Source: Myroides sp. NP-2 (lineage in GTDB: Bacteria > Bacteroidota > Bacteroidia > Flavobacteriales > Flavobacteriaceae). From it: a DNA stretch of 64,000 bases. Positions 28,984 through 35,574 of this stretch are shown piece by piece. The notes under the pieces are model-generated. The model was not told where the DNA came from. It did no database searches and saw nothing but the letters and a program-made list of their open reading frames with translations. How positions within the stretch are numbered: the stretch's first letter is position 1; each line of letters starts with the position of its first letter. The position numbers and the translations under genes are program-made. The DNA is taken from assembly GCF_014145665.1 (NCBI RefSeq), contig NZ_JACHTD010000001.1, positions 434,001 to 498,000 of the forward strand. Direction: 5' to 3'.

Positions 28984-29162
28984 ATACAAATGTTACTACA
29001 CATTTTATTCCAAAACTAACTAGCTTGGCTTGTAATGGCTTGTTTTAGTTGTAATGTGAATGACTTTAGAGATAAGTTTTTCTTTTTTATACGAAATTGT
29101 CAGCGGACAATAAGGATAGCTGCCCTGCTTTTTTTGTGTAACTTAGTCAAACCAAAGCAATA

Positions 29163-29819
29163 TTGATCGCGGGTGGCGGTTTATCTAGCGTTATTTCTTC
29201 TACCATAGCAGGCGGTTATTTTTGGCAAGGCATGCGACAAGGATTGGTTACCAGTGGATTGAATCACTTGATGCATATGGGGTCGGATGGTTTGGAACAA
29301 GATAAACCCAAAGGCCGAAATAGTGAAGGAAAATTGTATGGGGGTGATGGTAGTGGTGATGCATTAGATTTAACTTATAGGGTTGTTGATAATATAAATG
29401 ATTGGTTGCCTACTAAGTCAGCCTTAGATCTTGTTTATGGATTATTTACTGGAGCTGATTTAAGTGGTAATCCAATGAGTGGTGTAGATTTTTCATGGGC
29501 AGTGATAGGAGTAATTCCTGTAAACAAGTTTTCTACACCTGTAAAAGGAGCAACAGGTTGGGTTAAGAGATCAGTGTATAAGTCCTATGATAAAACAGTT
29601 CAGAAAGACATATCAATAGCTATTGCTAAAGGTGTAGTCCCTCCTAAAGGACATTCAGGAATTATATGATTAACAGCATCAGAGGCACAGCAAACAGGTT
29701 ACGCTTACAAGTTGAAGATGATGGGTGAAAAATCTAAAGACCTTCGTATTTATGGTAACGCGAATGCGAATGGATATATATTTTTTGAAATACCTATGAC
29801 AAATAAAAAAAATAAATAG
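29163..29819 (+). pseudogene. orphan RHS-type toxin C-terminus A, split by a TGA stop
   Basis: The frame opens with the end of an RHS core (SSTIAGG, FWQGMRQGLVTSGLNHLMHM), which in Bacteroidota polymorphic toxins directly precedes the variable toxin part. No upstream RHS body exists: a TAA lies 24 bases before and the preceding DNA is the repeat unit. The toxin part reads on to KGHSGII, then TGA at 29667-29669, and the same frame continues without interruption for 49 codons (LTASEAQQTGYAYKLKMM, LRIYGNANANGYIFFE) to TAG at 29817. One nonsense change thus removes the last domain. The first possible start is TTG at 29163. I do not recognise the toxin family. Confidence 0.75.
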
Positions 29820-30137
29820 ATGAATATAGAAGAGATGAGAATTTTGTATGCAAAGGCTCAGAATTTTATTGACAATTGGATAAAACTGCCAGTTAATTTT
29901 GAGAAAATAATACAAGAAATAGATTCTAAATACTTGGCTAATATCGATGAAATACATTTTAAAAATTCGCGAATAACTTTAATTTGGTCTGAACTAGATT
30001 ATAAAGTTTATAAAGTTTGTGTGACTATTTATTTTTTAGGAAAAAATGACATTTTGTTAGCGGAGTTTAAATACTTTGAAGATATGGAAGGAAATTATAT
30101 AAATAATGAATTTTATTTTTTTGAAATTTACGATTAA
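29820..30137 (+). CDS. putative immunity protein A1
   Basis: This 105-residue acidic, aromatic-rich soluble protein starts on the base after the stop of the toxin frame, the usual place of an immunity gene. It ends with FKYFEDMEGNYINNEFYFFEI. The second gene downstream encodes a distant relative with the same pattern (Y..A, then a W/F-rich strand, then a D.EGN...FYF end). No family name can be given; the immunity role is inferred from position and from the pairing with the toxin remnant. The DNA is clearly more A/T-rich than the housekeeping neighbours. Confidence 0.65.
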   Translation: MNIEEMRILYAKAQNFIDNWIKLPVNFEKIIQEIDSKYLANIDEIHFKNSRITLIWSELDYKVYKVCVTIYFLGKNDILLAEFKYFEDMEGNYINNEFYFFEIYD

Positions 30138-30167
30138 TACAAAAATAGACTTTTAGTAATAGAAAGG

Positions 30168-30500
30168 ATGAATAATAGAAATTTTTTTAAGATGTCTAGT
30201 GCAGAAGAAATGCTAAAACTTTATGAAGAAGCACGTGATGGGTTCCTATATTTAATAAATATTCCTGATAATAAATATGTAGAAGAGGAACTCATAAACG
30301 ATCTTGGAATTTGTTTTACCGATATCAAAATGGTAAATAAAGCAATTGAGCTTTTTTGGTTTCATGAAAATACAATTGAATATACGATTGAAGTGTTTCT
30401 TTCACTTCAAGATAAAAAAGGAGAAGAAATTGGTGAATATGTATATGTTCTTGATCATGAAGGGAACGGTGTTGACGATCGTTTTTTCTATTCAAAGTAA
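30168..30500 (+). CDS. putative immunity protein A2 (paralogue of A1)
   Basis: This 110-residue protein lies 30 bases after A1 and shares its layout: MLKLYEEARDGFLYLINIP in place of MRILYAKAQNFIDNWIKLP, an IELFWFHEN strand, and VLDHEGNGVDDRFFYS at the end. Tandem paralogous immunity genes are known from polymorphic toxin loci, where extra copies protect against related toxins of competitors. Open reading frame intact. Function by inference only. Confidence 0.65.
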   Translation: MNNRNFFKMSSAEEMLKLYEEARDGFLYLINIPDNKYVEEELINDLGICFTDIKMVNKAIELFWFHENTIEYTIEVFLSLQDKKGEEIGEYVYVLDHEGNGVDDRFFYSK

Positions 30501-30521
30501 TTAATTTAATTTTAAGATAAC

Positions 30522-30557
30522 AAAAGCAGTAGCGAAGCATTCGTTACTGCTTTTTTT
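30522..30557. terminator. terminator, copy B of the repeat unit
   Basis: Same stem as at 28547, with loop GCA and a run of seven T. Confidence 0.85.
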
Positions 30558-30578
30558 CATTCTATCAGTTAGATCACT

Positions 30579-30821
30579 TTACTGCATAGGCTCTTTTAAT
30601 TGTTGCAAGAGGTTGACTACTTGCAGGATGCGGTGTACATCCGATGCATCCAAAAAGAGATCTTCTCCTTTTTCTGTACAGTGTTGTACATAGTAGTAAA
30701 ACAGTTCATTAATACTTTGTGCATAAGAGGTAAAGTTGGTGTGGAGGTCAACGAGCTCTTGTAAAAGCGTTGCATTGTACTGATCAGTTGATCGTACTTG
30801 GGTGTGGGGTTTTGTACTCAT
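30579..30821 (-). CDS. 80-residue repeat-unit protein, copy B
   Basis: Same length and layout as copy A, with eight substitutions spread over the chain (for example ATLLQ for LVLLE near residue 17 and NLLQQLKEPMQ at the end). The start ATG is followed by STKPHTQVRS and preceded by the copy-specific direct repeat. The change pattern is conservative, which argues for a translated protein. No known family is recognised. It converges with the immunity gene A2 across a shared terminator. Confidence 0.7.
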   Translation of the reverse strand: MSTKPHTQVRSTDQYNATLLQELVDLHTNFTSYAQSINELFYYYVQHCTEKGEDLFLDASDVHRILQVVNLLQQLKEPMQ

Positions 30822-30823
30822 AT

Positions 30824-30960
30824 TGTTGTAATTTAGGAAGGATAAAGCTCATACAACTTAGATGTCCTAACGCTTACAACAGCATTTACAGTTGTTTCCA
30901 ATACTGCCATCGTATTATATGAGCAAAGTCTTTTTAGCAATAGATTGTTGTAATATAGGA
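30824..30960 (+). repeat. direct-repeat pair flanking the structured element, copy B
   Basis: TGTTGTAATTTAGGA at 30824-30838 and TGTTGTAATATAGGA at 30946-30960. The variable half TGTTGTAA is complementary to the loop TTACAACA at 30874-30881; TAGGA is complementary to TCCTA at 30865-30869. Confidence 0.85.
30847..30924 (-). ncRNA. conserved structured RNA element, copy B
   Basis: P1 GCTCATA 30847-30853 with TATGAGC 30918-30924; P2 GATG 30861-30864 with CATC 30908-30911; P3 ACGC 30870-30873 with GCAT 30882-30885 (one G.U pair on the minus strand); P4 ACAGT 30888-30892 with ACTGC 30903-30907 (one G.U pair on the minus strand). Sequence of P1 is quite different from copies A and C but the pairing is kept. 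Confidence 0.75.
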
Positions 30961-31139
30961 ATACAACTACTACAACACATATTATTCCAAAACTAACTAG
31001 CTTGGTTTGTAATCACTTGTTTTAGTTGTAATGTGAATGACTTTGGGGAAAAGTTTTTCTTTTTTATACGAAATTGTTAGGGGACAGCAAGCATAGCTGC
31101 CCTGCTTTTTTTGTGTAACTTAGTCAAACCAAAGCAATA

Positions 31140-31829
31140 TTGATAGCCAGTGGTGGTTTATCATGCGGTATTTCTTCCACTATATCATGCGGTGATTTTT
31201 GGCAAGGCATGCGCCAAGGGTTGATTACCAGTGGTTTGAATTATGTGTTGCATATGGCACTGGATAATGGTTATGATCAAGAGGGTAATAAAATCAATGG
31301 TAATGATGGAGATGTCATGGATATCCGATATGATGAAGATGGAAATATACTAGAGATTAAAGATGTGGAATTAAGATTCTGGGAAAAAGTTGGAGCAGCA
31401 TCTGATTTACCACTGAGAGAGTTTGGAATTCGTAGACTTAGAATGGCTACTGGGCAAGCTACACCTATAGGAGGTGCATTTGATATTTTTGGATTAAAAG
31501 AGTTTTTCTTTGGTGAATTAGCTGAACTCACAGGTAGTCCTGTAGCAGGTATAGCATTGAGTGTATTGGCGAAAAAAGGTATTGTGAATTCAGCAAATGC
31601 AATTAAATCAATAGATAATTTACCTAAAGGTTTTTAATTAGTAAAAGATTTTGGCAAATCACATGGACAAGATGTTTATAAAAAGGGAAAATATTATTAT
31701 TCAAGAGATGTTGATTCTCATAATGGAGGAGTTTGGAAGGTTTTTAAAGTTAGTGGAAAACGATTGCAAAGAATTGGAACAGCTGATTCAAATTTAAAAA
31801 TTTTAAAGAATGATCCTAGTAGAGTATGA
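31140..31829 (+). pseudogene. orphan RHS-type toxin C-terminus B, split by a TAA stop
   Basis: The frame opens with the RHS end FWQGMRQGLITSGLNYVLHM, then a linker with YDQEGNKINGNDGDVMD and a helical region to DNLPKGF, where TAA (31635-31637) stops it. The same frame then runs on for 63 codons with KSHGQDVYKKGKYYYSRDVD and SHNGGVWKVF, ending at TGA 31827-31829. That end resembles, as far as I can recall, the small toxin domain with the pattern HGQ..y.kg..y...DvDsHnGG.WK found at the tip of many polymorphic toxins (Ntox21-like); this needs a profile search. Only TTG at 31140 could start it and no RHS body precedes it. Confidence 0.75.
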
Positions 31830-32112
31830 CAAGAAAATGATTGAAGTTTTTGGAGTAAAATCTTATTTAACACTCCATAATTTACCTAATGTAAAACGAA
31901 TAAATTTTAAAAGTAATAATATAGAGGGTATTTTAAATGAAGCTTGGGCGTTAATAGAAAATCTTTTTGGAGAAAATGAAATCTTGGCACGAATTTCCTT
32001 TTGGGATAAGAATGATAAACAATTATCGACTTTAGATTGTATCTTAATTGAAGAAAAGGAAGATTGTATGATTGCCCTCTGTAGATTTCAGATTTCAGAC
32101 TTAAAGAACTGA
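31810..32112 (+). CDS. putative immunity protein B
   Basis: This protein of about 100 residues overlaps the end of toxin frame B by 20 bases if the first ATG is used; a second ATG at 31837 (MIEVFGVKSYLTLHN) avoids the overlap and may be the true start. The chain is acidic with a beta-rich second half (LARISFWDKNDKQLSTLDCIL). Position directly after the toxin suggests immunity. It is intact although its toxin carries a stop codon. Family not recognised. Confidence 0.6.
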   Translation: MILVEYDKKMIEVFGVKSYLTLHNLPNVKRINFKSNNIEGILNEAWALIENLFGENEILARISFWDKNDKQLSTLDCILIEEKEDCMIALCRFQISDLKN

Positions 32113-32114
32113 TA

Positions 32115-32309
32115 AGACATCATTTGAATTACGAAATAGGGTTAGATCCATATCTAAATGTCACAGTGTATTTTTTCAATTTCAATTTAAAGATTATTTT
32201 AAATATTTATGATGATAGAGGAGCGGATTATTTAATAAAATAATCTTGATTTTAAAAATATTTCATTAAAGGAGATTTTGATATATCAGAATGTATATTA
32301 GTGGATTAA
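32115..32309 (+). pseudogene. decayed immunity-like gene
   Basis: Behind immunity gene B one frame reads VTVYFFNFNLKIILNIYDDRGADY and then stops; after a frame change near 32240-32260 another reads KYFIKGDFDISECILVD and stops at 32307. Joined, the pieces resemble the second half of immunity gene B (FWDKNDKQL, LDCILIE). This looks like a second immunity gene broken by frameshift and stops. No start codon is evident. Confidence 0.5.
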
Positions 32310-32379
32310 TGTTTATGAGTGATATTTCTTAAGGCAAAGGATTTTTAGAAATTGAAACAGAAAAAGTATTATGTACAAC

Positions 32380-32414
32380 AAAAGCAGTAGCGAAGGATTC
32401 GTTACTGCTTTTTT
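32380..32414. terminator. terminator, copy C of the repeat unit
   Basis: Same stem as at 28547 and 30522, loop GGA, followed by T. Confidence 0.85.
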
Positions 32415-32435
32415 GATTTTATTAGGTAAGTTTCT

Positions 32436-32678
32436 TTACTGCACAGGTTCTTTCAATTGTTGCAACAGGTTGACTACTTTCAGGATGCGCTGTACATCCG
32501 ATGCGTCCAAAAAGAGATCTTCTCCTTTGTCTGTACAATGTTGCACATAGTAGTAAAACAGTTCATTGATACTTTGTGCATAAGAGGTAAAGTTGGTGTG
32601 GAGATCAACGAGCTCTTGTAAAAGCGTTGCATTGTACTGATCAGTTGATCGTACTTGGGTGTGGGGTTTTGTACTCTT
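32436..32678 (-). pseudogene. 80-residue repeat-unit gene, copy C, start codon lost
   Basis: All 80 codons align with copies A and B and there is no internal stop, but the start codon is AAG instead of ATG (complement of 32676-32678). No ATG, GTG or TTG is found in frame just before it. Two further substitutions (VQRILKVV for VHRILQVV) fall at positions that are constant in A and B. Either the gene is newly silenced or an unusual start is used. Confidence 0.65.
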
Positions 32679-32680
32679 AT

Positions 32681-32812
32681 TGTTAATAATTAGGAATAAG
32701 CCCGCTTAGGTTAGGTGTCCTACGCTATTAACAGCGTTATGGTTGTTTCCAATACCACCACCTTGCCAAACGGGCAAAATATTTTTAGATGCTTGTGCGT
32801 TAATATTTAGGA
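32681..32812 (+). repeat. direct-repeat pair flanking the structured element, copy C
   Basis: TGTTAATAATTAGGA at 32681-32695 and CGTTAATATTTAGGA at 32798-32812. The loop TATTAACA (32726-32733) is complementary to eight bases of the first and seven of the second; TCCTA at 32718-32722 matches the TAGGA part. Confidence 0.8.
32700..32775 (-). ncRNA. conserved structured RNA element, copy C
   Basis: P1 GCCCG 32700-32704 with CGGGC 32771-32775; P2 GGTG 32714-32717 with CACC 32759-32762; P3 ACGC 32722-32725 with GCGT 32734-32737; P4 ATGGT 32739-32743 with ACCAC 32754-32758, a double compensatory change against copy A plus one G.U pair on the minus strand. The P4 loop TGTTTCCAAT is unchanged. Confidence 0.75.
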
Positions 32813-32947
32813 ATACAAGTACTACAACACATTTTATTCCAAAATCCAAAAGCTTAGCTTGTAATCACTTGTTTTAGTTGTAATTTGAATGACTTTGGGG
32901 AAAAGTTTTTCTTTTTTATACGAAATAGGTTTTAGAAGTTGACGATA

Positions 32948-32987
32948 AAAAAAGCAGTGGTAGATTCTTCTACCACTGCTTGTATTT
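32948..32987. terminator. bidirectional hairpin between the cassette region and fumC
   Basis: AGCAGTGGTAGA (32953-32964) pairs with TCTACCACTGCT (32969-32980), with A-rich and T-rich flanks. Confidence 0.8.
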
Positions 32988-32993
32988 GAAAAT

Positions 32994-33116
32994 GCGGGGA
33001 TCGCTCGTTGTGAGGTTCGCCTGGTTTGATGGAATATTTATTCAGATAATTTCCTTCTCATTGTCTCATCACTAATAATGCGCGGTTTGCTCGTTGTGAG
33101 GTTCGTCCGGTTTGAT
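32994..33116. repeat. two copies of a 35-bp intergenic repeat
   Basis: The phrase CTCGTTGTGAGGTTCG, within a longer similar stretch ending in GGTTTGAT, occurs at 32994-33030 and 33082-33116, about 88 bases apart. Its complement contains CAACGAG, the core of the tandem repeats near 35.4 kb and 47.4 kb. Confidence 0.7.
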
Positions 33117-33128
33117 AGTGTCCACTCA

Positions 33129-34520
33129 CTACTCACCAATCATCTTTTTCGGATCTACCCAAAGGTCAAAGTCTTCAGGAGTAACATAGCCCAATCGAAC
33201 GGCTTCTTCTTTTAGTGTAGTTCCATTTTCATGTGCGGTTTGAGCGATTTCAGCGGCTTTATAGTAGCCAATTTTTGTATTGAGTGCCGTAACTAACATC
33301 AAGGAGTTGTCTACGAGTTCTTGAATGCGTTTGTGGTTGGGTTCAATTCCCTGTGCACAGTGTTCATCAAAAGAAACACAAGCATCACCGATTAGTTTTG
33401 CCGATTGAATAAAATTAGCTGCCATTACAGGTTTGAATACGTTCAATTCATATTGTCCTTGTGTACCACTAAAGGAGATGGTTACATCATTTCCTAATAC
33501 TTGAGCGGCTACCATGGTTAAGGCTTCACATTGCGTTGGATTCACTTTTCCTGGCATAATAGACGAACCAGGTTCATTGGCAGGAATGATAATCTCACCA
33601 ATTCCCGAACGCGGACCTGAAGCTAACATGCGAATGTCATTGGCGATTTTGTATAGAGATACCGCTAGTTGTTTTAAGGCACCATGCGTTTCTACGATAG
33701 CATCATGAGCAGCAAGTGCTTCAAATTTATTTGGAGCCGTAACAAAAGGCAGTTTTGTAAAATCAGCTATGTGTTTAGCAACGACTACGTCGTAGTTGGT
33801 TGGGGTGTTTAATCCCGTTCCTACAGCCGTACCCCCCAAAGCCAATTCAGCAAGGTGAGCTAAGGTATTGTTTAACGCTTTTAATCCGTGTTCTAATTGA
33901 GCAACATAGCCCGAAATCTCTTGTCCTAACGTTAGAGGTGTGGCGTCCATTAAGTGCGTACGTCCAATTTTAACGACATCTTTATACGCTTTTGCCTTAG
34001 CAGCCAAGGTGTTTTTTAGTTGGGTAACCCCAGGAATGGTAGATTCAACAACCGCTTTATAGGCCGCAATATGCATTGCGGTTGGATACGTATCGTTAGA
34101 CGATTGGGATTTGTTGACATCGTCATTGGCTTTGAGTACGGGTTCTCCTTCTCCAATAGCAAACCCAGCTAAAACCTGTGCGCGATTGGCAATGACTTCA
34201 TTGACATTCATATTGGATTGAGTTCCCGATCCCGTTTGCCAAATAACCAACGGAAACTGATCGTCTAGTTTACCTGCAATAATTTCATCACATACTTGAG
34301 CAATTGCATCCCTTTTTTCTTGGTTTAATACACCTAAATCGAAGTTAGCATATGCCGCAGCCTTTTTCAAATAAGCAAAAGCCTCAATAATTTCATGAGG
34401 CATGGATCCTTCAGGGCCAATTTTGAAATTGTTTCTTGAACGCTCCGTTTGTGCTCCCCAATAGTTGTCTTTGGGTACTTGTACTTCACCTAAGGTGTCT
34501 TTTTCTATTCTATAGTCCAT
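33129..34520 (-). CDS. fumC: class II fumarate hydratase
   Basis: FumC hydrates fumarate to malate in the citric acid cycle without an iron-sulfur cluster. The 463-residue length is normal. [19 protein letters not shown] near residue 96, [16 protein letters not shown] near 184 and the signature [15 protein letters not shown] near 316-330 are all present. It is a single-gene unit next to the toxin cassette region. Confidence 0.98.
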   Translation of the reverse strand: MDYRIEKDTLGEVQVPKDNYWGAQTERSRNNFKIGPEGSMPHEIIEAFAYLKKAAAYANFDLGVLNQEKRDAIAQVCDEIIAGKLDDQFPLVIWQTGSGTQSNMNVNEVIANRAQVLAGFAIGEGEPVLKANDDVNKSQSSNDTYPTAMHIAAYKAVVESTIPGVTQLKNTLAAKAKAYKDVVKIGRTHLMDATPLTLGQEISGYVAQLEHGLKALNNTLAHLAELALGGTAVGTGLNTPTNYDVVVAKHIADFTKLPFVTAPNKFEALAAHDAIVETHGALKQLAVSLYKIANDIRMLASGPRSGIGEIIIPANEPGSSIMPGKVNPTQCEALTMVAAQVLGNDVTISFSGTQGQYELNVFKPVMAANFIQSAKLIGDACVSFDEHCAQGIEPNHKRIQELVDNSLMLVTALNTKIGYYKAAEIAQTAHENGTTLKEEAVRLGYVTPEDFDLWVDPKKMIGE

Positions 34521-34664
34521 GATGTGATTTGTATTTAAAATTACCTTAAAGATACTGAATTATTTAGTTTGATTCTAAAGAAGGGGTAAAATAAAATGAG
34601 GGCTATTGTCAAATCAAGAAAAGGATGTATATTTGGGACGTATACAAAAAAAATCCGGAATAAA

Positions 34665-34841
34665 ATGTTTGAATTTCAACAGTATTTAGGTTTCATCGTT
34701 GCCATGACCGTTATTACAATGGCGTTTTGGCTTTTAATATTCTTGATTGGATTCGCTTGCTACTGGGCAACTGGAGGAACAATTGAGTTTTTAAAAGAGA
34801 AGAAAGCTAAAAAACAGCAGTTAGAAGAAAGTCAAATGTAA
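34665..34841 (+). CDS. small membrane protein of unknown function
   Basis: This protein of about 58 residues starts MFEFQQYLGF, has one strong membrane helix (TVITMAFWLLIFLIGFACYW) and a highly charged end (EFLKEKKAKKQQLEESQ). The ATG at 34665 is chosen; the frame is open further upstream but with unlikely composition. It has its own terminator. No known family is recognised. Confidence 0.5.
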   Translation: MFEFQQYLGFIVAMTVITMAFWLLIFLIGFACYWATGGTIEFLKEKKAKKQQLEESQM

Positions 34842-34863
34842 AATTTGATTTTACGAAATAAAA

Positions 34864-34895
34864 AGAGGTTATGCCAAGCGTAACCTCTTTTTTTG
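34864..34895 (+). terminator. intrinsic terminator
   Basis: AGAGGTTA (34864-34871) pairs with TAACCTCT (34881-34888), followed by T. Confidence 0.85.
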
Positions 34896-34900
34896 TTTAC

Positions 34901-35475
34901 TGTCTCTTCGTTTGTAAGATAATTGTGCTTTACAACGAACAACGAGCGACGAAATCTGTATGGTTTATCTCACCGAGCTTATATTTTGTTTTGGTGTTCG
35001 ATGAATCTACGATTAGCGCGGTTTATCTCACCTAGTTTATATTTTGTTTTGGTGTTCGATGAATCTACGATTAGCGCGGTTTGTAATTTGCACGATTTGC
35101 ACGATTTGTTTAGTTTCTTCATTTGTAAGATAATTGTGCTTTACAACGAACAACGAGCAACGAGCAACGAGCAAAGAAATCTGTGCGGTTTATCTCACCT
35201 GGTTTATATTTTGTTTTGGTGTTCGATGAATCTACGCTACGCTACGATTTGTTTTTTGCGCGGTTTGTTTTTTGCGCGGTTTGCGCGGTTTGTAATTTGC
35301 ACGAATTGTTTAGTTTCTTCATTTGTAAGATAATTGTGCTTTACAACGAGCGACGAACAACGAACAACGAGCAAAGAGCAACGAACGACGAGCAAAGAGC
35401 AACGAACAAAGAGCAAAGAGCAACGAGCAAAGAGCAACGAGCAACGAGCAACGAGCAACGAGCAAAGAGCAACCC
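34901..35475. repeat. compound intergenic repeat array
   Basis: No gene lies here. A unit of about 200 bp recurs (TTTGTAAGATAATTGTGCTT near 34911, 35119 and 35323), followed each time by GAGCAAC/GAGCGAC-type heptamers. A 50-bp stretch with TTTATATTTTGTTTTGGTGT and CGATGAATCTACG occurs three times (about 34977, 35034, 35205). From 35342 to 35471 some 18 copies of the 7-bp unit GAGCAAC or GAGCAAA stand in tandem. Open frames across the array are only low-complexity translations. Confidence 0.8.
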
Positions 35476-35574
35476 ATTCTTAACATAAGAAGCAAAACCA
35501 AAACACAATCATAACAATATAGAAACGCCCTTTCATAGGGGGTGGATTAAGTTTGTTCAAAACTATTCAAGATT

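Larger units (their letters stand above)
28547..29160 (-). repeat. repeat unit copy A (terminator, 80-aa gene, structured element, tail)
   Basis: This unit of about 610 bp recurs at 30522-31137 and, without its last part, at 32380-32934. It holds a terminator, a minus-strand gene, a structured element between direct repeats and a conserved A/T-rich tail with GGAATA (28981-28986) able to pair with TATTCC (29006-29011). The segment just behind it, from about 29142, belongs to the RHS-toxin remnant and is shared only by copies A and B. Confidence 0.85.
30522..31137 (-). repeat. repeat unit copy B
   Basis: Second full copy of the unit. The tail contains AGGG-GA-CAGC pairing with GCTG-CCCT and seven T near 31079-31112, a possible terminator that is less well kept in copy A. 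RHS-toxin homology follows, as after copy A. Confidence 0.85.
32380..32934 (-). repeat. repeat unit copy C (no toxin segment behind it)
   Basis: Third copy. Similarity to copies A and B ends near 32934 (after TATACGAAAT); the RHS-toxin segment that follows copies A and B is missing and ordinary chromosomal sequence leads to fumC. Confidence 0.8.

Noticed and set aside
28547..32934. Insertion sequence or integron with its own recombinase
   Set aside because: No transposase or integrase is encoded in the region, no terminal inverted repeats frame the unit, and the repeats do not fit the attC core GTTRRRY.
35237..35501. Overlapping open frames with repeated LLVARCSLL-type translation
   Set aside because: They are translations of the GAGCAAC tandem repeats in several frames, not genes.
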